Positions 22,990-30,650 of a stretch of 64,000 nucleotides of DNA are shown here, in pieces (position 1 is the first letter of the stretch; the number at the start of each line of letters is the position of its first letter). A model generated the notes under the pieces. That model had not been told where the DNA came from, did no database searches, and saw only the letters and a program-made list of their open reading frames with translations. The stretch lies in IMG/VR virus record IMGVR_UViG_3300046798_000096, positions 1 through 64,000 of that record, one strand, 5' to 3'. Made by a program: the position numbers and the translations under genes. This DNA is from a virus.

Positions 22990-23219
22990 TGGTTACTGTG
23001 TGGCGCTTTGGACTTAGCGTCCAGAACTTTTGCATTCACTAGCGCGTTGTGTGCTTCTGCTTCCGTTAGGAACAATGCCGCTAGGACTCCTGCAGCCTTG
23101 CACTGCGCATAGACTTCGCGCCGAGTAACCCAGGGATACTCGGTGCCAGTCTCTGTTACTCGGGAAAAAACCGTGCTTCCCTCCTGCGTCCCTGCATTGA
23201 AGTAATACCAGCGTTTCAC
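22986..23219 (-). CDS. Unknown 77-residue protein
   Basis: Begins MKRWYYFNAGTQEGSTVFSR; looks like a small alpha/beta protein (REVYAQCKAAGVLAALFLTE). Coupled at both ends by 4-nt overlaps. A degenerate copy of the repeated promoter (TGGACGCTAAG at 23018-23023, -10 CACAGT at 22995-23000) is inside its 3' end. Confidence 0.65.
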   Translation of the reverse strand: MKRWYYFNAGTQEGSTVFSRVTETGTEYPWVTRREVYAQCKAAGVLAALFLTEAEAHNALVNAKVLDAKSKAPHSNQ

Positions 23220-23920
23220 TGGACCACCGACAAGCTAACCCGGCCTGAAACCGTGCTGGACACTTTGCGCCGTGCGTATCCGTGCGCACGGAAGCCGATC
23301 GCGTACTGCCGATCGCTGCGAGCGCAAAGCTTGCACTCGGCGCAAGACGTTTCGCGGTACTGCGCTGGACAGGTGACCACCCGAATTCCAGCCGGCGTTA
23401 GGGTGACTCTGGGCTCGCGCTCACCCTTTTCCAACATGGGAAGCACCACAACGGTAGGCAGTGCCAAGCCCAGAGAGTCTACAGCGGCCAGGGAATCGCA
23501 GGAAACGTTGACCGTGAAGCCGCGAAGGTTCGCGTCTGCAATTGCTGCGCGGTTTTCCCGGGTGAGAGTGTGGTGCGTATAGGTGAAGCCTTGACGGCCT
23601 GCGTTGGCTTCAACCAGGTCGGCCAGCGCTTGCTGATTGATCTGGCCGTCCTTGTCGCGCGGCAAGTCGCCGGCCGCATTGTGTCGCCACGTCTGACCCT
23701 CGGGGAGCGCTGCGATCTGCTCGCAGAATTCGGGCCACTGGACGCCGCGCTCGTCGACTTTGGCCCAGTGCAGTCTCATGGGCCAGCCTTCCGCATAGCA
23801 ACCGTTACCCATGAAGGGACAGGTCACCGGGCAGCTACCAGCCTTAGCGGTCAAGCTGACCGGAATCGGGCCCGTCTTCTCGTTCCCGGACTTCATCGTT
23901 AGGTGAACCATCGGAGTCAT
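23216..23920 (-). CDS. Conserved phage protein with cysteine motifs (DUF7227-like)
   Basis: A 234-residue protein with GNEKTGPIPVSLTAKAGSCP and CPFMGNGCYAE near the N-terminus, and TCPAQYRETSCAECKLCARS near the C-terminus. I recognise the first motif from a family widespread in phages and mobile elements; the Cys groups suggest a metal or Fe-S site. ATG at 23920 is chosen because a promoter of the repeated family ends 6 nt before it; a longer start would overlap the promoter. Function not known to me. Confidence 0.65.
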   Translation of the reverse strand: MTPMVHLTMKSGNEKTGPIPVSLTAKAGSCPVTCPFMGNGCYAEGWPMRLHWAKVDERGVQWPEFCEQIAALPEGQTWRHNAAGDLPRDKDGQINQQALADLVEANAGRQGFTYTHHTLTRENRAAIADANLRGFTVNVSCDSLAAVDSLGLALPTVVVLPMLEKGEREPRVTLTPAGIRVVTCPAQYRETSCAECKLCARSDRQYAIGFRAHGYARRKVSSTVSGRVSLSVVQ

Positions 23921-23926
23921 GGAAGT

Positions 23927-23974
23927 ATCATGAGTCCCATCGGTGTTAGCGTCAACCACTAGTTTCAAACTAGT
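23927..23974 (-). promoter_or_regulatory. TTGACGCTAAC promoter with adjoining palindrome
   Basis: TTGACG at 23950-23955, 17-nt spacer, CATGAT at 23927-23932, start codon 6 nt later. A 17-bp palindrome ACTAGTTT-c-AAACTAGT (23958-23974) lies 2 nt upstream of the -35, suitable for a regulator. Confidence 0.6.
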
Positions 23975-24309
23975 AGAATAACCATCTCACCCCACGAACT
24001 ATCCCAGCCATCGTAGCAGCGATCTACTGCTTGTTTTTTAGTCATGACTTCGGGCGCGTCAGCAGTGTATAGCTCCGTGCCGTAGTCGCCCATACCGACC
24101 ACAACGACCACATCTAGGTTAGGGCCGTTTAGCAGCATTACGGCGTAGTCGTGCGCTTTCATGACTGCCTTTTTCGGTGCCTGGCAAGTACCAGTGCCAC
24201 GCATGCTGCAGCCGCTCACACAACTACCGTCCGGATTGTGTGAATGCCCTTGTTGCTGCGCATACTCTTGCAATGCCTCACGCTCGGCTGTCAGGTCACT
24301 TGCTTTCAT
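23965..24309 (-). CDS. Unknown 114-residue protein
   Basis: Starts MKASDLTAEREALQEYAQQQ, includes four Cys in a CVSGCSMRGTGTC group, and a C-terminal alpha/beta part (VMLLNGPNLDVVVVVGMGDY). An internal ATG (MKAHDYAVMLLNG) could give a shorter product. It overlaps the upstream gene by 14 nt. Not recognised. Confidence 0.6.
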   Translation of the reverse strand: MKASDLTAEREALQEYAQQQGHSHNPDGSCVSGCSMRGTGTCQAPKKAVMKAHDYAVMLLNGPNLDVVVVVGMGDYGTELYTADAPEVMTKKQAVDRCYDGWDSSWGEMVILLV

Positions 24310-24577
24310 ATGCTTCCATGCACTCTTTGCAGTTCACGTTGTGGGCATACTCGGGATTGATCAGATAGCGATCGTCGGGAATGTCCAGCGAAGCGCCGCA
24401 CAGCAGCGCGCAGTTGTGCTCCCAGTGCACTACGTTCCGTGCCTGCAGGATCGCTAATGCCCTGCCCCAAGCATCACGAAAGCCTTGCGCGTAGTCGCTA
24501 CCGGGGCCCGGCTGCGCTTCGCTGTAGTCGCGCTTAGCTTGCTCATACGCTTCCGAGATTGCCTCTAGTGCGGTCAT
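24296..24577 (-). CDS. Unknown 93-residue protein
   Basis: ATG at 24577 overlaps the upstream stop as ATGA and has AGAGGG upstream. Helical N-terminus (MTALEAISEAYEQAKRDYSE), then HWEHNCALLCG and NVNCKECMEAY, suggesting a zinc site. Part of a coupled group with the membrane protein upstream. Confidence 0.65.
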   Translation of the reverse strand: MTALEAISEAYEQAKRDYSEAQPGPGSDYAQGFRDAWGRALAILQARNVVHWEHNCALLCGASLDIPDDRYLINPEYAHNVNCKECMEAYESK

Positions 24578-24858
24578 TGCTGCACCCTCTGGAAAGTGTG
24601 AAACAGATCGATCACTGAAACAATGAGCGGTACTGCAAACACGCACAGCATTACGTATGCCAGTACCGGTGGCATGCCTGCCCCGTAGTTCTCCACATCA
24701 TCTAGATCTCTGCGCTGCATGCTCTTGCACACAGAGACGATACAGACAATCCAATCCACACACAGATAGATGATGCCAACCAGTATCGCTACGCGAACGG
24801 CCTCACCCGGCTGATTCATCCAAGCGGGAGCGATTGAATTGATCCAACGGACAAGCAT
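24574..24858 (-). CDS. Small two-span membrane protein
   Basis: 94 residues from ATG at 24858, preceded by GGGAG. Two hydrophobic spans: about residues 22-41 (AVRVAILVGIIYLCVDWIVC) and 66-83 (VLAYVMLCVFAVPLIVSV), with a charged loop (KSMQRRDLDDVE). Inner membrane. The leader is strongly structured. Function unknown. Confidence 0.7.
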   Translation of the reverse strand: MLVRWINSIAPAWMNQPGEAVRVAILVGIIYLCVDWIVCIVSVCKSMQRRDLDDVENYGAGMPPVLAYVMLCVFAVPLIVSVIDLFHTFQRVQQ

Positions 24859-24956
24859 GGTGTCTCCCAATGAAAACCGAAACACCCACAAGCTTTCTAC
24901 CCACGCATTGCTGCGTTTCAGGGGCGCGCCCTAGTCGGCTTGTGGGGTGTTTCGGG
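24859..24956 (-). promoter_or_regulatory. Structured leader with competing hairpins
   Basis: A long stem pairs 24877-24893 (CCGAAACACCCACAAGC on the plus strand) with 24938-24956, enclosing a GGGCGCGCCC palindrome. A short alternative stem, GGTGT (24859-24863) with ACACC (24882-24886), would place the SD GGGAG in its loop. The ACACC is shared, so forming the long stem frees the SD. Confidence 0.55.
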
Positions 24957-25490
24957 CTTACCTCGGCCAATCGCTCCCGGACCGGCCCTTGCGGACCGGT
25001 AGCCCGGAAACGGGATGGTTGTTCGAAGCAGCGAGCCGCACGCACACCACAGTGCGCACTGAGACACTTGGGTCTAGAGCACCAAGCGAACGACAACAAT
25101 AGAAGACTGCTCACCGCCCGAAACGTAGTGAATGTCTCTCTACCAGCATACTGGCGGGTTTCCCCGCTCGTGCTGAGGTTCATCACTGTCTTCCACCCTC
25201 GGGCCTAGCGGGGTGAGTTGTCGTGAGTGTGTGCAGCTCGACGCTTCGAACACCTCCTAGTGGCCGGCACCCGATCGTGACACGCCCTAAAGCATGTTCG
25301 AGTCACGTCCTTATTCCACGGTCATGAGTCGTGGTTTATCGGTTGCGTGTGTCTGTGGCCATCAGTCGAGGGCCAGCCACTAGGAGGTGTTTCGGCCAGC
25401 GCCAGCAGTAGAGCACCTGTGCGGTGGTTGCTGCTGCGCGCCTGGCCAGGGCTTTTCAACCCCTTACGTTCTTATCCAAAGCGAAGCGCT
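24957..25490. ncRNA. Gene-free, highly structured stretch; candidate structured RNA(s)
   Basis: No convincing gene in 530 nt. On the minus strand ACCGGTCC-GCAA-GGGCCGGT (24981-25000) forms an 8-bp hairpin with a GNRA loop; CCCG/CGGG follows (25003-25014). CAGTGCGCACTG (25050-25061) is a perfect palindrome. A 14-bp closing stem, 25251-25264 with 25376-25389, encloses three helices: 25276-25281/25302-25307, 25316-25320/25330-25334 and 25356-25360/25371-25375. A further 15-bp stem lies at 25394-25408/25431-25447. Confidence 0.5.
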
Positions 25491-25850
25491 TTAGATAACC
25501 TCCACCTCTTTGCGCGAGCCCTTGAACGACCACGTAGTCGTCTCGGGGCCATCGCCGACGCCGGCCTTGATGTGGGTGGTGATCGACAGCACCTTGCCGT
25601 TGTAGTTGAACGGGCCTTTGCTGCCGGTACCTTCCGCAACGCGCTTGACAGCATCGCTGCGCAGCTGCTTGGCCGTCTCGACGGCTGCTTCGGCCGCTCG
25701 CACGTCGGCGTCCGCGACTTCGTACGCAGCGAACAGGGCGGCTTTGCGGGCCTTCTTCTCTTCGGGCGACTCTTCGACGATCAGCTCGTTGTCCGAAACG
25801 ACTTCGCTGGACGGTTCGACTGCGGCGACTCTGTTGGTTCTCTTGCTCAT
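25491..25850 (-). CDS. Unknown 119-residue protein
   Basis: Starts MSKRTNRVAAVEPSSEVVSD with TAGGAGA upstream. An acidic disordered start, a helical middle (KKARKAALFAAYEVADADVR) and a beta-rich C-terminal part (FNYNGKVLSITTHIKAG, TTWSFKGS). Monocistronic behind the promoter at 25899-25927 and followed by the structured stretch. Not recognised. Confidence 0.7.
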   Translation of the reverse strand: MSKRTNRVAAVEPSSEVVSDNELIVEESPEEKKARKAALFAAYEVADADVRAAEAAVETAKQLRSDAVKRVAEGTGSKGPFNYNGKVLSITTHIKAGVGDGPETTTWSFKGSRKEVEVI

Positions 25851-25898
25851 GTTGTAGTCTCTCCTACCACTGTTTGCCGTGGCGTTTGATGTGCTGCT

Positions 25899-25927
25899 AC
25901 TCTCGCTGATTCAGCGGTTAGGGTCAA
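25899..25927 (-). promoter_or_regulatory. TTGACCCTAAC promoter
   Basis: TTGACC at 25922-25927, 17-nt spacer, GAGAGT at 25899-25904; overlaps the end of the upstream coding region. Leader of about 45 nt carries AGGAG before the ATG. Confidence 0.45.
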
Positions 25928-26189
25928 GCCAAACTTCTACTTTTTCTTTGCTCCCCCAAGCACGACTATCGGCGTGGTTGTACAGGAACGCCACGTACAC
26001 GGGAACCAGCCAGAGGTTATGATCGTCTGCTGCCTGAATGGCGCCCCTCAGGTTGTTGCTGAGCACGTGCAGCAGGAAGTCCCCTGGCATGATCTTGTGC
26101 TCCAGGTAGCTCACCAGGTCGTACTGCATGTACTCGGGGATTCCCTTGCCGTGGAACGTGAACGTCTGCAGGGTTTGCTGTAGGGACAT
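25911..26189 (-). CDS. Unknown 92-residue protein
   Basis: ATG at 26189 preceded by AGGAG 11 nt upstream. MSLQQTLQTFTFHGKGIPEY, then a helical middle and DNLWLVPVYVAFLYNH-like hydrophobic strand. Its start lies inside the preceding membrane-protein frame. Not recognised. Confidence 0.65.
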   Translation of the reverse strand: MSLQQTLQTFTFHGKGIPEYMQYDLVSYLEHKIMPGDFLLHVLSNNLRGAIQAADDHNLWLVPVYVAFLYNHADSRAWGSKEKVEVWLDPNR

Positions 26190-26280
26190 GTTTTCTGTTT
26201 CTCCTATCGATCTGTTTCGCCACGAAACCAACGGCTAGCCAAAACACTAGCCATAGAAGCCACTCTTTTGCTGGGGTCAC
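26017..26280 (-). CDS. Small membrane protein overlapping the next gene
   Basis: GTG at 26280 overlaps the upstream stop as GTGA. The N-terminus is a single transmembrane span (about residues 6-22, EWLLWLVFWLAVGFVAK) followed by basic QIDRRNRK. From about residue 31 the frame runs inside the downstream gene and has shadow-like Pro/Arg/His composition. Only the N-terminal part is likely under selection. Confidence 0.45.
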   Translation of the reverse strand: MTPAKEWLLWLVFWLAVGFVAKQIDRRNRKHVPTANPADVHVPRQGNPRVHAVRPGELPGAQDHARGLPAARAQQQPEGRHSGSRRS

Positions 26281-26501
26281 CCCGCTGCGGTCTCCGCAGC
26301 GGGAGCGAGCACAGGATGCTGCGCAATGACGAGCGCGGAATTGATTGCACCCTGAACGGCTGCCAGGGATCCGAACAGGATCAGCAGCTGGGATATCGTC
26401 AGGATGTTATCCTTATTGGTCGCCAGGTCCTGCTGCACCATCTTCTGGGCAACATCCACGCAGACCAGCATATCCATCAAAACCTTGATTGTTCGTTCCA
26501 T
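26277..26501 (-). CDS. Small hydrophobic helical protein
   Basis: 74 residues from ATG at 26501 (MERTIKVLMDMLVCVDVAQK), with a hydrophobic segment around residues 34-58 (ILTISQLLILFGSLAAVQGA). A GTG 9 nt upstream has AGGAG at ideal spacing and is an alternative start. It could be a holin-like or membrane-associated protein. Confidence 0.6.
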   Translation of the reverse strand: MERTIKVLMDMLVCVDVAQKMVQQDLATNKDNILTISQLLILFGSLAAVQGAINSALVIAQHPVLAPAAETAAG

Positions 26502-26508
26502 GCCAGCC

Positions 26509-26537
26509 ACTATTACTCCTGCACCATCTAGTGTCAA
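26509..26537 (-). promoter_or_regulatory. TTGACACTAG promoter
   Basis: TTGACA at 26532-26537, 17-nt spacer, AATAGT at 26509-26514, ATG 7 nt later. It is the first promoter of the minus-strand early region; the next gene to the right is on the plus strand. Confidence 0.6.
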
Positions 26538-26741
26538 CTATCTGTCTACAACTTCTAGTTGCGCTTATCCCTCTGGTACTCCACACTCTTTCTTATGTCG
26601 TGCACAAGCTGCTCAAAACAGCCAGGGTACCCACACCACTGCGTCTTGAGGGTTGGTCCAGGTGGGTTTACTAGCCGATCCAATGAATGGCGCAGAGATC
26701 AAGTTTGGACGCTGTGCTGCAAGGCATCCGCGGTGAAAACT

Positions 26742-26936
26742 ATGGATGGCGAAGCATTCCTGGCACTGTTGAACGAGCGCGACAAGTCCCGACTGCGCTT
26801 CCAGCGCAGTCGGTCCCCGATGTTCGATCAGGGCCTCGACGGCTACCAGCGTGCGCTGTACGAAGAGTGGCAATCCCTGGAGACTGCCGTCGCTGCAGAG
26901 ATTGCGAAGGAGCGCACGTCATGTGGTACCCCGTAA
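26742..26936 (+). CDS. 64-residue unknown protein, first of a plus-strand operon
   Basis: ATG at 26742 (MDGEAFLALLNERDKSRLRF); helical and charged. An upstream in-frame extension exists but looks non-coding. It overlaps the next gene by 16 nt. Function unknown. Confidence 0.55.
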   Translation: MDGEAFLALLNERDKSRLRFQRSRSPMFDQGLDGYQRALYEEWQSLETAVAAEIAKERTSCGTP

Positions 26937-27214
26937 TACCCATCACTGCAACTACCCGTGTGAAGCACACGCACACTACACGGGCCCGCTCGCTACTGAA
27001 GAGCAGAAGCTTTCACTACGCGAGGGTAAGCCGAGCCGGTAGGCATATGGGACTGTGGGCTCGGCCTTCCGAGTGGCGTGGCGTCTTTCAACGCCACGTG
27101 AAAGACCTTAGACCCGTCGCTGGTGAGCGCTTCATCTGGGGTGCAGACAATCGCTGGGTGGATACGACAGACAGCACGCGCGGAAAGAAGAATAGGAGAC
27201 ACCATGGACGGTAA
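26921..27214 (+). CDS. 97-residue basic protein
   Basis: ATG at 26921 with AAGGAG 8 nt upstream. Very basic at both ends; the middle reads HMGLWARPSEWRGVFQRHVK and GERFIWGADNRWVD. It ends inside the next gene's start. Not recognised. Confidence 0.6.
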   Translation: MWYPVIPITATTRVKHTHTTRARSLLKSRSFHYARVSRAGRHMGLWARPSEWRGVFQRHVKDLRPVAGERFIWGADNRWVDTTDSTRGKKNRRHHGR

Positions 27215-27665
27215 CACGTGGACCAGCAACCATAAGGTTGCCGAGGCGATCAACAAGAGCCAGGACGCCAGCGGCTGCACTATCACGCTGCTGGCTGAAG
27301 ACGGGGAAGAATTCGACGAACTGGTCGGAGACCTGGCAGGGTGCTGCACGGAACAGACGCTGCGTGGGTCTTACGTCGTAGACTTCGCTGGCTACGAAGA
27401 GGGAAGTGTGCGCTGGTATGTGCAGCTTGCCTTGCGCTCGCTGCACAACCACAGCATCCCCCGATTGAGCCATGCCGAGCGAAATGGCCTGCGTAATGCC
27501 ACAGGCGGCTGGTCTCAGCACGTGGAAGAGTCGCATGACCAACTGGCTGACAATCTGACGAAAGCCTGCGAGATGCTGGCCGAGTACAAGCGACAGACAG
27601 CCCACTACAAATCCTTCACTCAGCTGAACGCAGAAGCAGAAGCACTCCTGGAGACGATGCGATGA
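27204..27665 (+). CDS. 153-residue unknown protein
   Basis: ATG at 27204 preceded by TAGGAGACACC. Acidic, with CTITLLAEDGEEFDELVGDL near the start and a helical C-terminal half (EESHDQLADNLTKACEMLAE). Member of a tightly coupled plus-strand operon of six. Not recognised. Confidence 0.7.
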   Translation: MDGNTWTSNHKVAEAINKSQDASGCTITLLAEDGEEFDELVGDLAGCCTEQTLRGSYVVDFAGYEEGSVRWYVQLALRSLHNHSIPRLSHAERNGLRNATGGWSQHVEESHDQLADNLTKACEMLAEYKRQTAHYKSFTQLNAEAEALLETMR

Positions 27666-28120
27666 CACCAGAATTCAAGCGACAGATCGTGCAGGCAAAG
27701 TACGACCTAGGGGAAGAGATCACCCAGGAAGACGTGGAGATCCTGGCCACCGGCTGGGGAAACCTACAGGGATGGATCATCTCGGTGGAGAAAAGGCTGC
27801 GCGCCATGGATCCGCCAGAGGACACGGAATCGCTGATAGAGCAGCTGGACGAGGCGCTGTGCACGCTGCTGCACATTGGCGACGAGGTAGGGGAGCATTC
27901 GCCTCGAACACACCTGGACCTGTTCTACGCTCGCGCTGCGCTACAGATTCAGCGTGACGCCAACGCCGATCTGGATAACAGACAAGGTCAGCTGCGGGTT
28001 AAGCTTGCCCAAGCAGTGACTGCGCTGCGTGGCCTGACTGTCATGAAGAGCCAGGACGCTGGGAACGTTGTGGATGCTCAGAGCGTGCATGAGATTGCAG
28101 ACGAACTGGAGCAGCTGTGA
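27662..28120 (+). CDS. 152-residue helical unknown protein
   Basis: ATGA overlap with the upstream gene. Acidic and predicted almost wholly helical (TESLIEQLDEALCTLLHIGD; QLRVKLAQAVTALRGLTVMK). Possibly a partner of its similarly acidic neighbour. Not recognised. Confidence 0.7.
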   Translation: MTPEFKRQIVQAKYDLGEEITQEDVEILATGWGNLQGWIISVEKRLRAMDPPEDTESLIEQLDEALCTLLHIGDEVGEHSPRTHLDLFYARAALQIQRDANADLDNRQGQLRVKLAQAVTALRGLTVMKSQDAGNVVDAQSVHEIADELEQL

Positions 28121-28323
28121 CACCAAAGCTCTGGACACTGGAAACCAACCAATCAGGTACCTTCATCCGAGAAGCCACCGAGCCACCACCGAAAGCCCCT
28201 AGGCGGCTTTCGGTGCGCTTCGCCTGGTACGACTTGTGGATCGGAGCCTACTGGGACCGCAAGCAGCGCGTGCTGTACGTGTGCCCGCTGCCCATGCTGC
28301 TCATCACCATTGGAGACCACTGA
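28117..28323 (+). CDS. 68-residue unknown protein
   Basis: GTG at 28117 overlapping the upstream stop as GTGA. It starts MTPKLWTLETNQSGTFIREA; a basic Pro-rich part is followed by aromatic strands (RFAWYDLWIGAYWDRKQRVL) and a hydrophobic end. Not recognised. Confidence 0.65.
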   Translation: MTPKLWTLETNQSGTFIREATEPPPKAPRRLSVRFAWYDLWIGAYWDRKQRVLYVCPLPMLLITIGDH

Positions 28324-28499
28324 TGCTGACCATTGCACTACTGATCGTGATGCACCTGTACGGCGCTGCGTTGATGTACAGCTACACTCCACTGGCGCGC
28401 TTCGCATCGCGCGCCATGGGGCAGCGCTGGCTGTACTGGTTCATGATCCTGACCTGGGAGTACCAGGCCACGTACATGCTGCTGTGTAGGAAGCGGTGA
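28323..28499 (+). CDS. 58-residue membrane protein
   Basis: ATG at 28323 (TGATG overlap). One or two membrane spans: residues 1-20 (MLTIALLIVMHLYGAALMYS) and about 35-52 (WLYWFMILTWEYQATYMLL). Last gene of the operon; its stop abuts the end of the opposing gene at 28500. Function unknown. Confidence 0.65.
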   Translation: MLTIALLIVMHLYGAALMYSYTPLARFASRAMGQRWLYWFMILTWEYQATYMLLCRKR

Positions 28500-28832
28500 C
28501 TAGGGCTTGAACCGAAAGCCTGAGTCCTGCTCGCCGATGTGCTGCGTGCCCTCGAAGTCACTGTCCCAAGAGTCAGGCAGCTGGAAGCCCCTCTTGTAGT
28601 CGACGGCGACGGTCTTCTGGACGTTGATGCCCCGTGGTAGTTGCGACTGCACCCACGCGCCGAGTCGTCGCATCCCGGCGACTCGGCGAAGCTCCGCCCC
28701 CTGGGCTTGCCAGTACGATTCCAGTGCGATCCAAAAGATCAGCATTGACAAGCCCAGGATGGCCCACAGCATGGACCACTTACTTAGCACGTCTGATGGG
28801 TCGTTCCAACTCAGCGTGCATAAGCTCGCCAT
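28500..28832 (-). CDS. Single-span membrane protein
   Basis: 110 residues from ATG at 28832. Hydrophobic span at about residues 21-38 (WAILGLSMLIFWIALESYW), basic helix after it, and a polar C-terminus (DSWDSDFEGTQHIGEQDSGF). Overlaps the upstream gene by about 50 nt. Not recognised. Confidence 0.6.
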   Translation of the reverse strand: MASLCTLSWNDPSDVLSKWSMLWAILGLSMLIFWIALESYWQAQGAELRRVAGMRRLGAWVQSQLPRGINVQKTVAVDYKRGFQLPDSWDSDFEGTQHIGEQDSGFRFKP

Positions 28833-29028
28833 GTTGTGGGTGATGCTGACACGCCCCGAGGCCGACCCCAGCGCTGCCCCAGCGATGGGGGATCGCCGTG
28901 TCCTTCTTTCCGACCATGCCCGAGCACCAGCACGTGCGCCGTGTTTGCTTCGGCGTTGCCTTGCGCACGTGCTTGCACATTGGTCGAGAGGGGCGCCCAC
29001 CGTCCTTGCAGCACAGATTACACCACAT
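28780..29028 (-). CDS. Small cysteine-rich, zinc-finger-like protein
   Basis: 82 residues from ATG at 29028 (MWCNLCCKDGGRPSRPMCKH), with CxxCC..C..C spacing that could bind zinc, and a basic body. The start overlaps the upstream stop by 11 nt. The C-terminal third overlaps the next gene in another frame and may not be conserved. Confidence 0.5.
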   Translation of the reverse strand: MWCNLCCKDGGRPSRPMCKHVRKATPKQTRRTCWCSGMVGKKDTAIPHRWGSAGVGLGACQHHPQHGELMHAELERPIRRAK

Positions 29029-29308
29029 GCTGTGCACACCGAACGTCTGTGCACCAAGGCTCCATGAAGTGACTGCTCTCGAAGAGCAGCGAACTGCAGG
29101 GGTGCACGTAGCGTGAAGAGTAGAGGCACACCCAGGTGCCCCCACGCGAGTCTTTGCGCCCAGCGCAGCGCTCGCGTGCCTTGCCCTCGCGGCACGCCCC
29201 GACGTCATGCGGCTGCATGAAGAACGGGGCGTACTTGGGGATGTCAGTGGGCACTCGAAGGTACCCACTGAACGTGCAGCAGCGGCGGTTATTGGCGGGG
29301 CTTTCCAT
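29018..29308 (-). CDS. Cysteine-rich unknown protein
   Basis: 96 residues from ATG at 29308 (MESPANNRRCCTFSGYLRVP); nine Cys spread along it (CREGKARERC; TWVCLYSS; EPWCTDVRC), suggesting a metal-bound or disulphide fold. Starts inside the end of the upstream gene. Not recognised. Confidence 0.55.
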   Translation of the reverse strand: MESPANNRRCCTFSGYLRVPTDIPKYAPFFMQPHDVGACREGKARERCAGRKDSRGGTWVCLYSSRYVHPCSSLLFESSHFMEPWCTDVRCAQHVV

Positions 29309-29852
29309 AGTAGTAGGCACTGCTTGGCACAGAGACGGGAAGATCATCTCCCGGCTTCTTGGTGTAGTCCACCTTGCGTATCTCGGTGACGTTGCTGTCT
29401 TGCAACTTCACCATTGTGCCAGACTCCATCTGGTAGGTAACGCTTTCCAAGGCGACAGGGCCTGGGAAGTACTCCTTGGTGTCGTCCTCGCAACGGCAGG
29501 GGCCAGAACGATCGTCCTTGCCCAAGGTAACGCTGTCAGCGAGCTTGGCCTGCGCCTGTTCGAGCGTGTCAGTGGTGTAGCCACGCTTCACGCAGTAGTC
29601 GTGGATCTGCTGCTCACGGTTGCGAAACTCCGGGTGAGCCTTCACGTGCGTGCAGTCCGCGGCAACTTCCACCTCCATCTCGATCACCTCTGCCTCCATC
29701 TCGACCATCACTCTGTCTGCTGGGTTCATGGTGATCTGCAGCTTGGTGACTGCGTTGATGGGAGTCTCTATTCCTTTTTCGTCTCGGTAGACGATGCTTG
29801 CGTCGCTGACATCTCCGGTGGGGCACTTGATGATGAATCCGGGTCTGGCCAT
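29289..29852 (-). CDS. 187-residue unknown protein
   Basis: MARPGFIIKCPTGDVSDASI, beta-rich N-terminal half with paired acidic strands (VMVEMEAEVIEMEVEVAADC) and a helical middle. SD AAGGA upstream lies in a small ACGT/ACGT hairpin loop. Not recognised; no motif. Confidence 0.7.
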   Translation of the reverse strand: MARPGFIIKCPTGDVSDASIVYRDEKGIETPINAVTKLQITMNPADRVMVEMEAEVIEMEVEVAADCTHVKAHPEFRNREQQIHDYCVKRGYTTDTLEQAQAKLADSVTLGKDDRSGPCRCEDDTKEYFPGPVALESVTYQMESGTMVKLQDSNVTEIRKVDYTKKPGDDLPVSVPSSAYYYGKPRQ

Positions 29853-30412
29853 GATACGTTCCTTACGTTGTACTCAATGTTGTAGGCTCTATAGTCTGGA
29901 AGGACTCGGCGGGCAACGACGTTGCTTTCACGGTACAAGGAGACATCCCACAGCCCGTCTTGCTCTGGGGTGCCACTGATCCTGAATCGAGCGCCAGAGC
30001 GCAAGCGCGGCACTTGATTCAGGCTCTCATACGTTAGGAACCCCAACGTACTGCCCCAGCACATCTTGCGAATCTTTCGCTGCTGGTGGTCTGTGAATTC
30101 AGTGAAATCGTCGTCCAGCCACTGGTCGTCTCTCCACACCAGGATGATGCCATTACGAGCACAGCGTATCAGCTCTGGCTTCTGTGGTAGATCCAGACCC
30201 CATGCTTGAGTGATGTAGACCAGCTCGACCCAGTCACCCATCTTCTCCTTCGAGATCAGGAAGAAGTCCTTGGGTTTACCCCTGGTTAGCACATGCAGCC
30301 CACACTTTGGGCATGGGCTCACGCGAGCTACGTAGCCGATCTGCCAAGGCAAGAGCCTCGGGCACTTGCAGCAGTCAGCCCACGGTGTCAGTGCGTGGCG
30401 TCGGTAAGTCAT
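29768..30412 (-). CDS. 214-residue protein with zinc-ribbon start
   Basis: N-terminal CCKCPRLLPW...PCPKCGLH gives two Cys pairs consistent with a zinc ribbon. The middle has alpha/beta character (MGDWVELVYITQAWGLDLPQ) and the last ~30 residues are Ser/Pro-rich and overlap the next gene. Function unknown. Confidence 0.65.
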   Translation of the reverse strand: MTYRRHALTPWADCCKCPRLLPWQIGYVARVSPCPKCGLHVLTRGKPKDFFLISKEKMGDWVELVYITQAWGLDLPQKPELIRCARNGIILVWRDDQWLDDDFTEFTDHQQRKIRKMCWGSTLGFLTYESLNQVPRLRSGARFRISGTPEQDGLWDVSLYRESNVVARRVLPDYRAYNIEYNVRNVSWPDPDSSSSAPPEMSATQASSTETKKE

Positions 30413-30650
30413 CCCACACCGAGCGTAGCAGAATCATCTCCATGGTCATATGCTCGAATGGCTCGCTCCAGTCTGGGAGGATAGGCACGCCCAGAAACTT
30501 ACGCACCTCTTGTTCCACTTCGATGACGCATGTGTCGTACTCCAACTCTTTGAGCAGGATCGGATTTAGTAGCCATAGCTTCGGTGCAATGCGATACTGA
30601 AACATCGCATCCAGGGCGCTTTTCACGGGGTTTTTGTCGAGGATCAGCAT
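30375..30650 (-). CDS. 91-residue unknown protein
   Basis: MLILDKNPVKSALDAMFQYR; helical with acidic VIEVEQEVRKFLGVP. First gene of a minus-strand group reading from the divergent promoter region at 30.66-30.69 kb. Not recognised. Confidence 0.7.
   Translation of the reverse strand: MLILDKNPVKSALDAMFQYRIAPKLWLLNPILLKELEYDTCVIEVEQEVRKFLGVPILPDWSEPFEHMTMEMILLRSVWDDLPTPRTDTVG

Noticed and set aside
25015-25060. T-arm-like GTTG-TTCGAAG-CAGC on the plus strand
   Set aside because: No matching acceptor or anticodon arm at proper distances.
24803-25186. 127-codon minus-strand frame across the structured stretch
   Set aside because: Composition is unconvincing, no SD, and it overlaps a well-supported membrane-protein gene.
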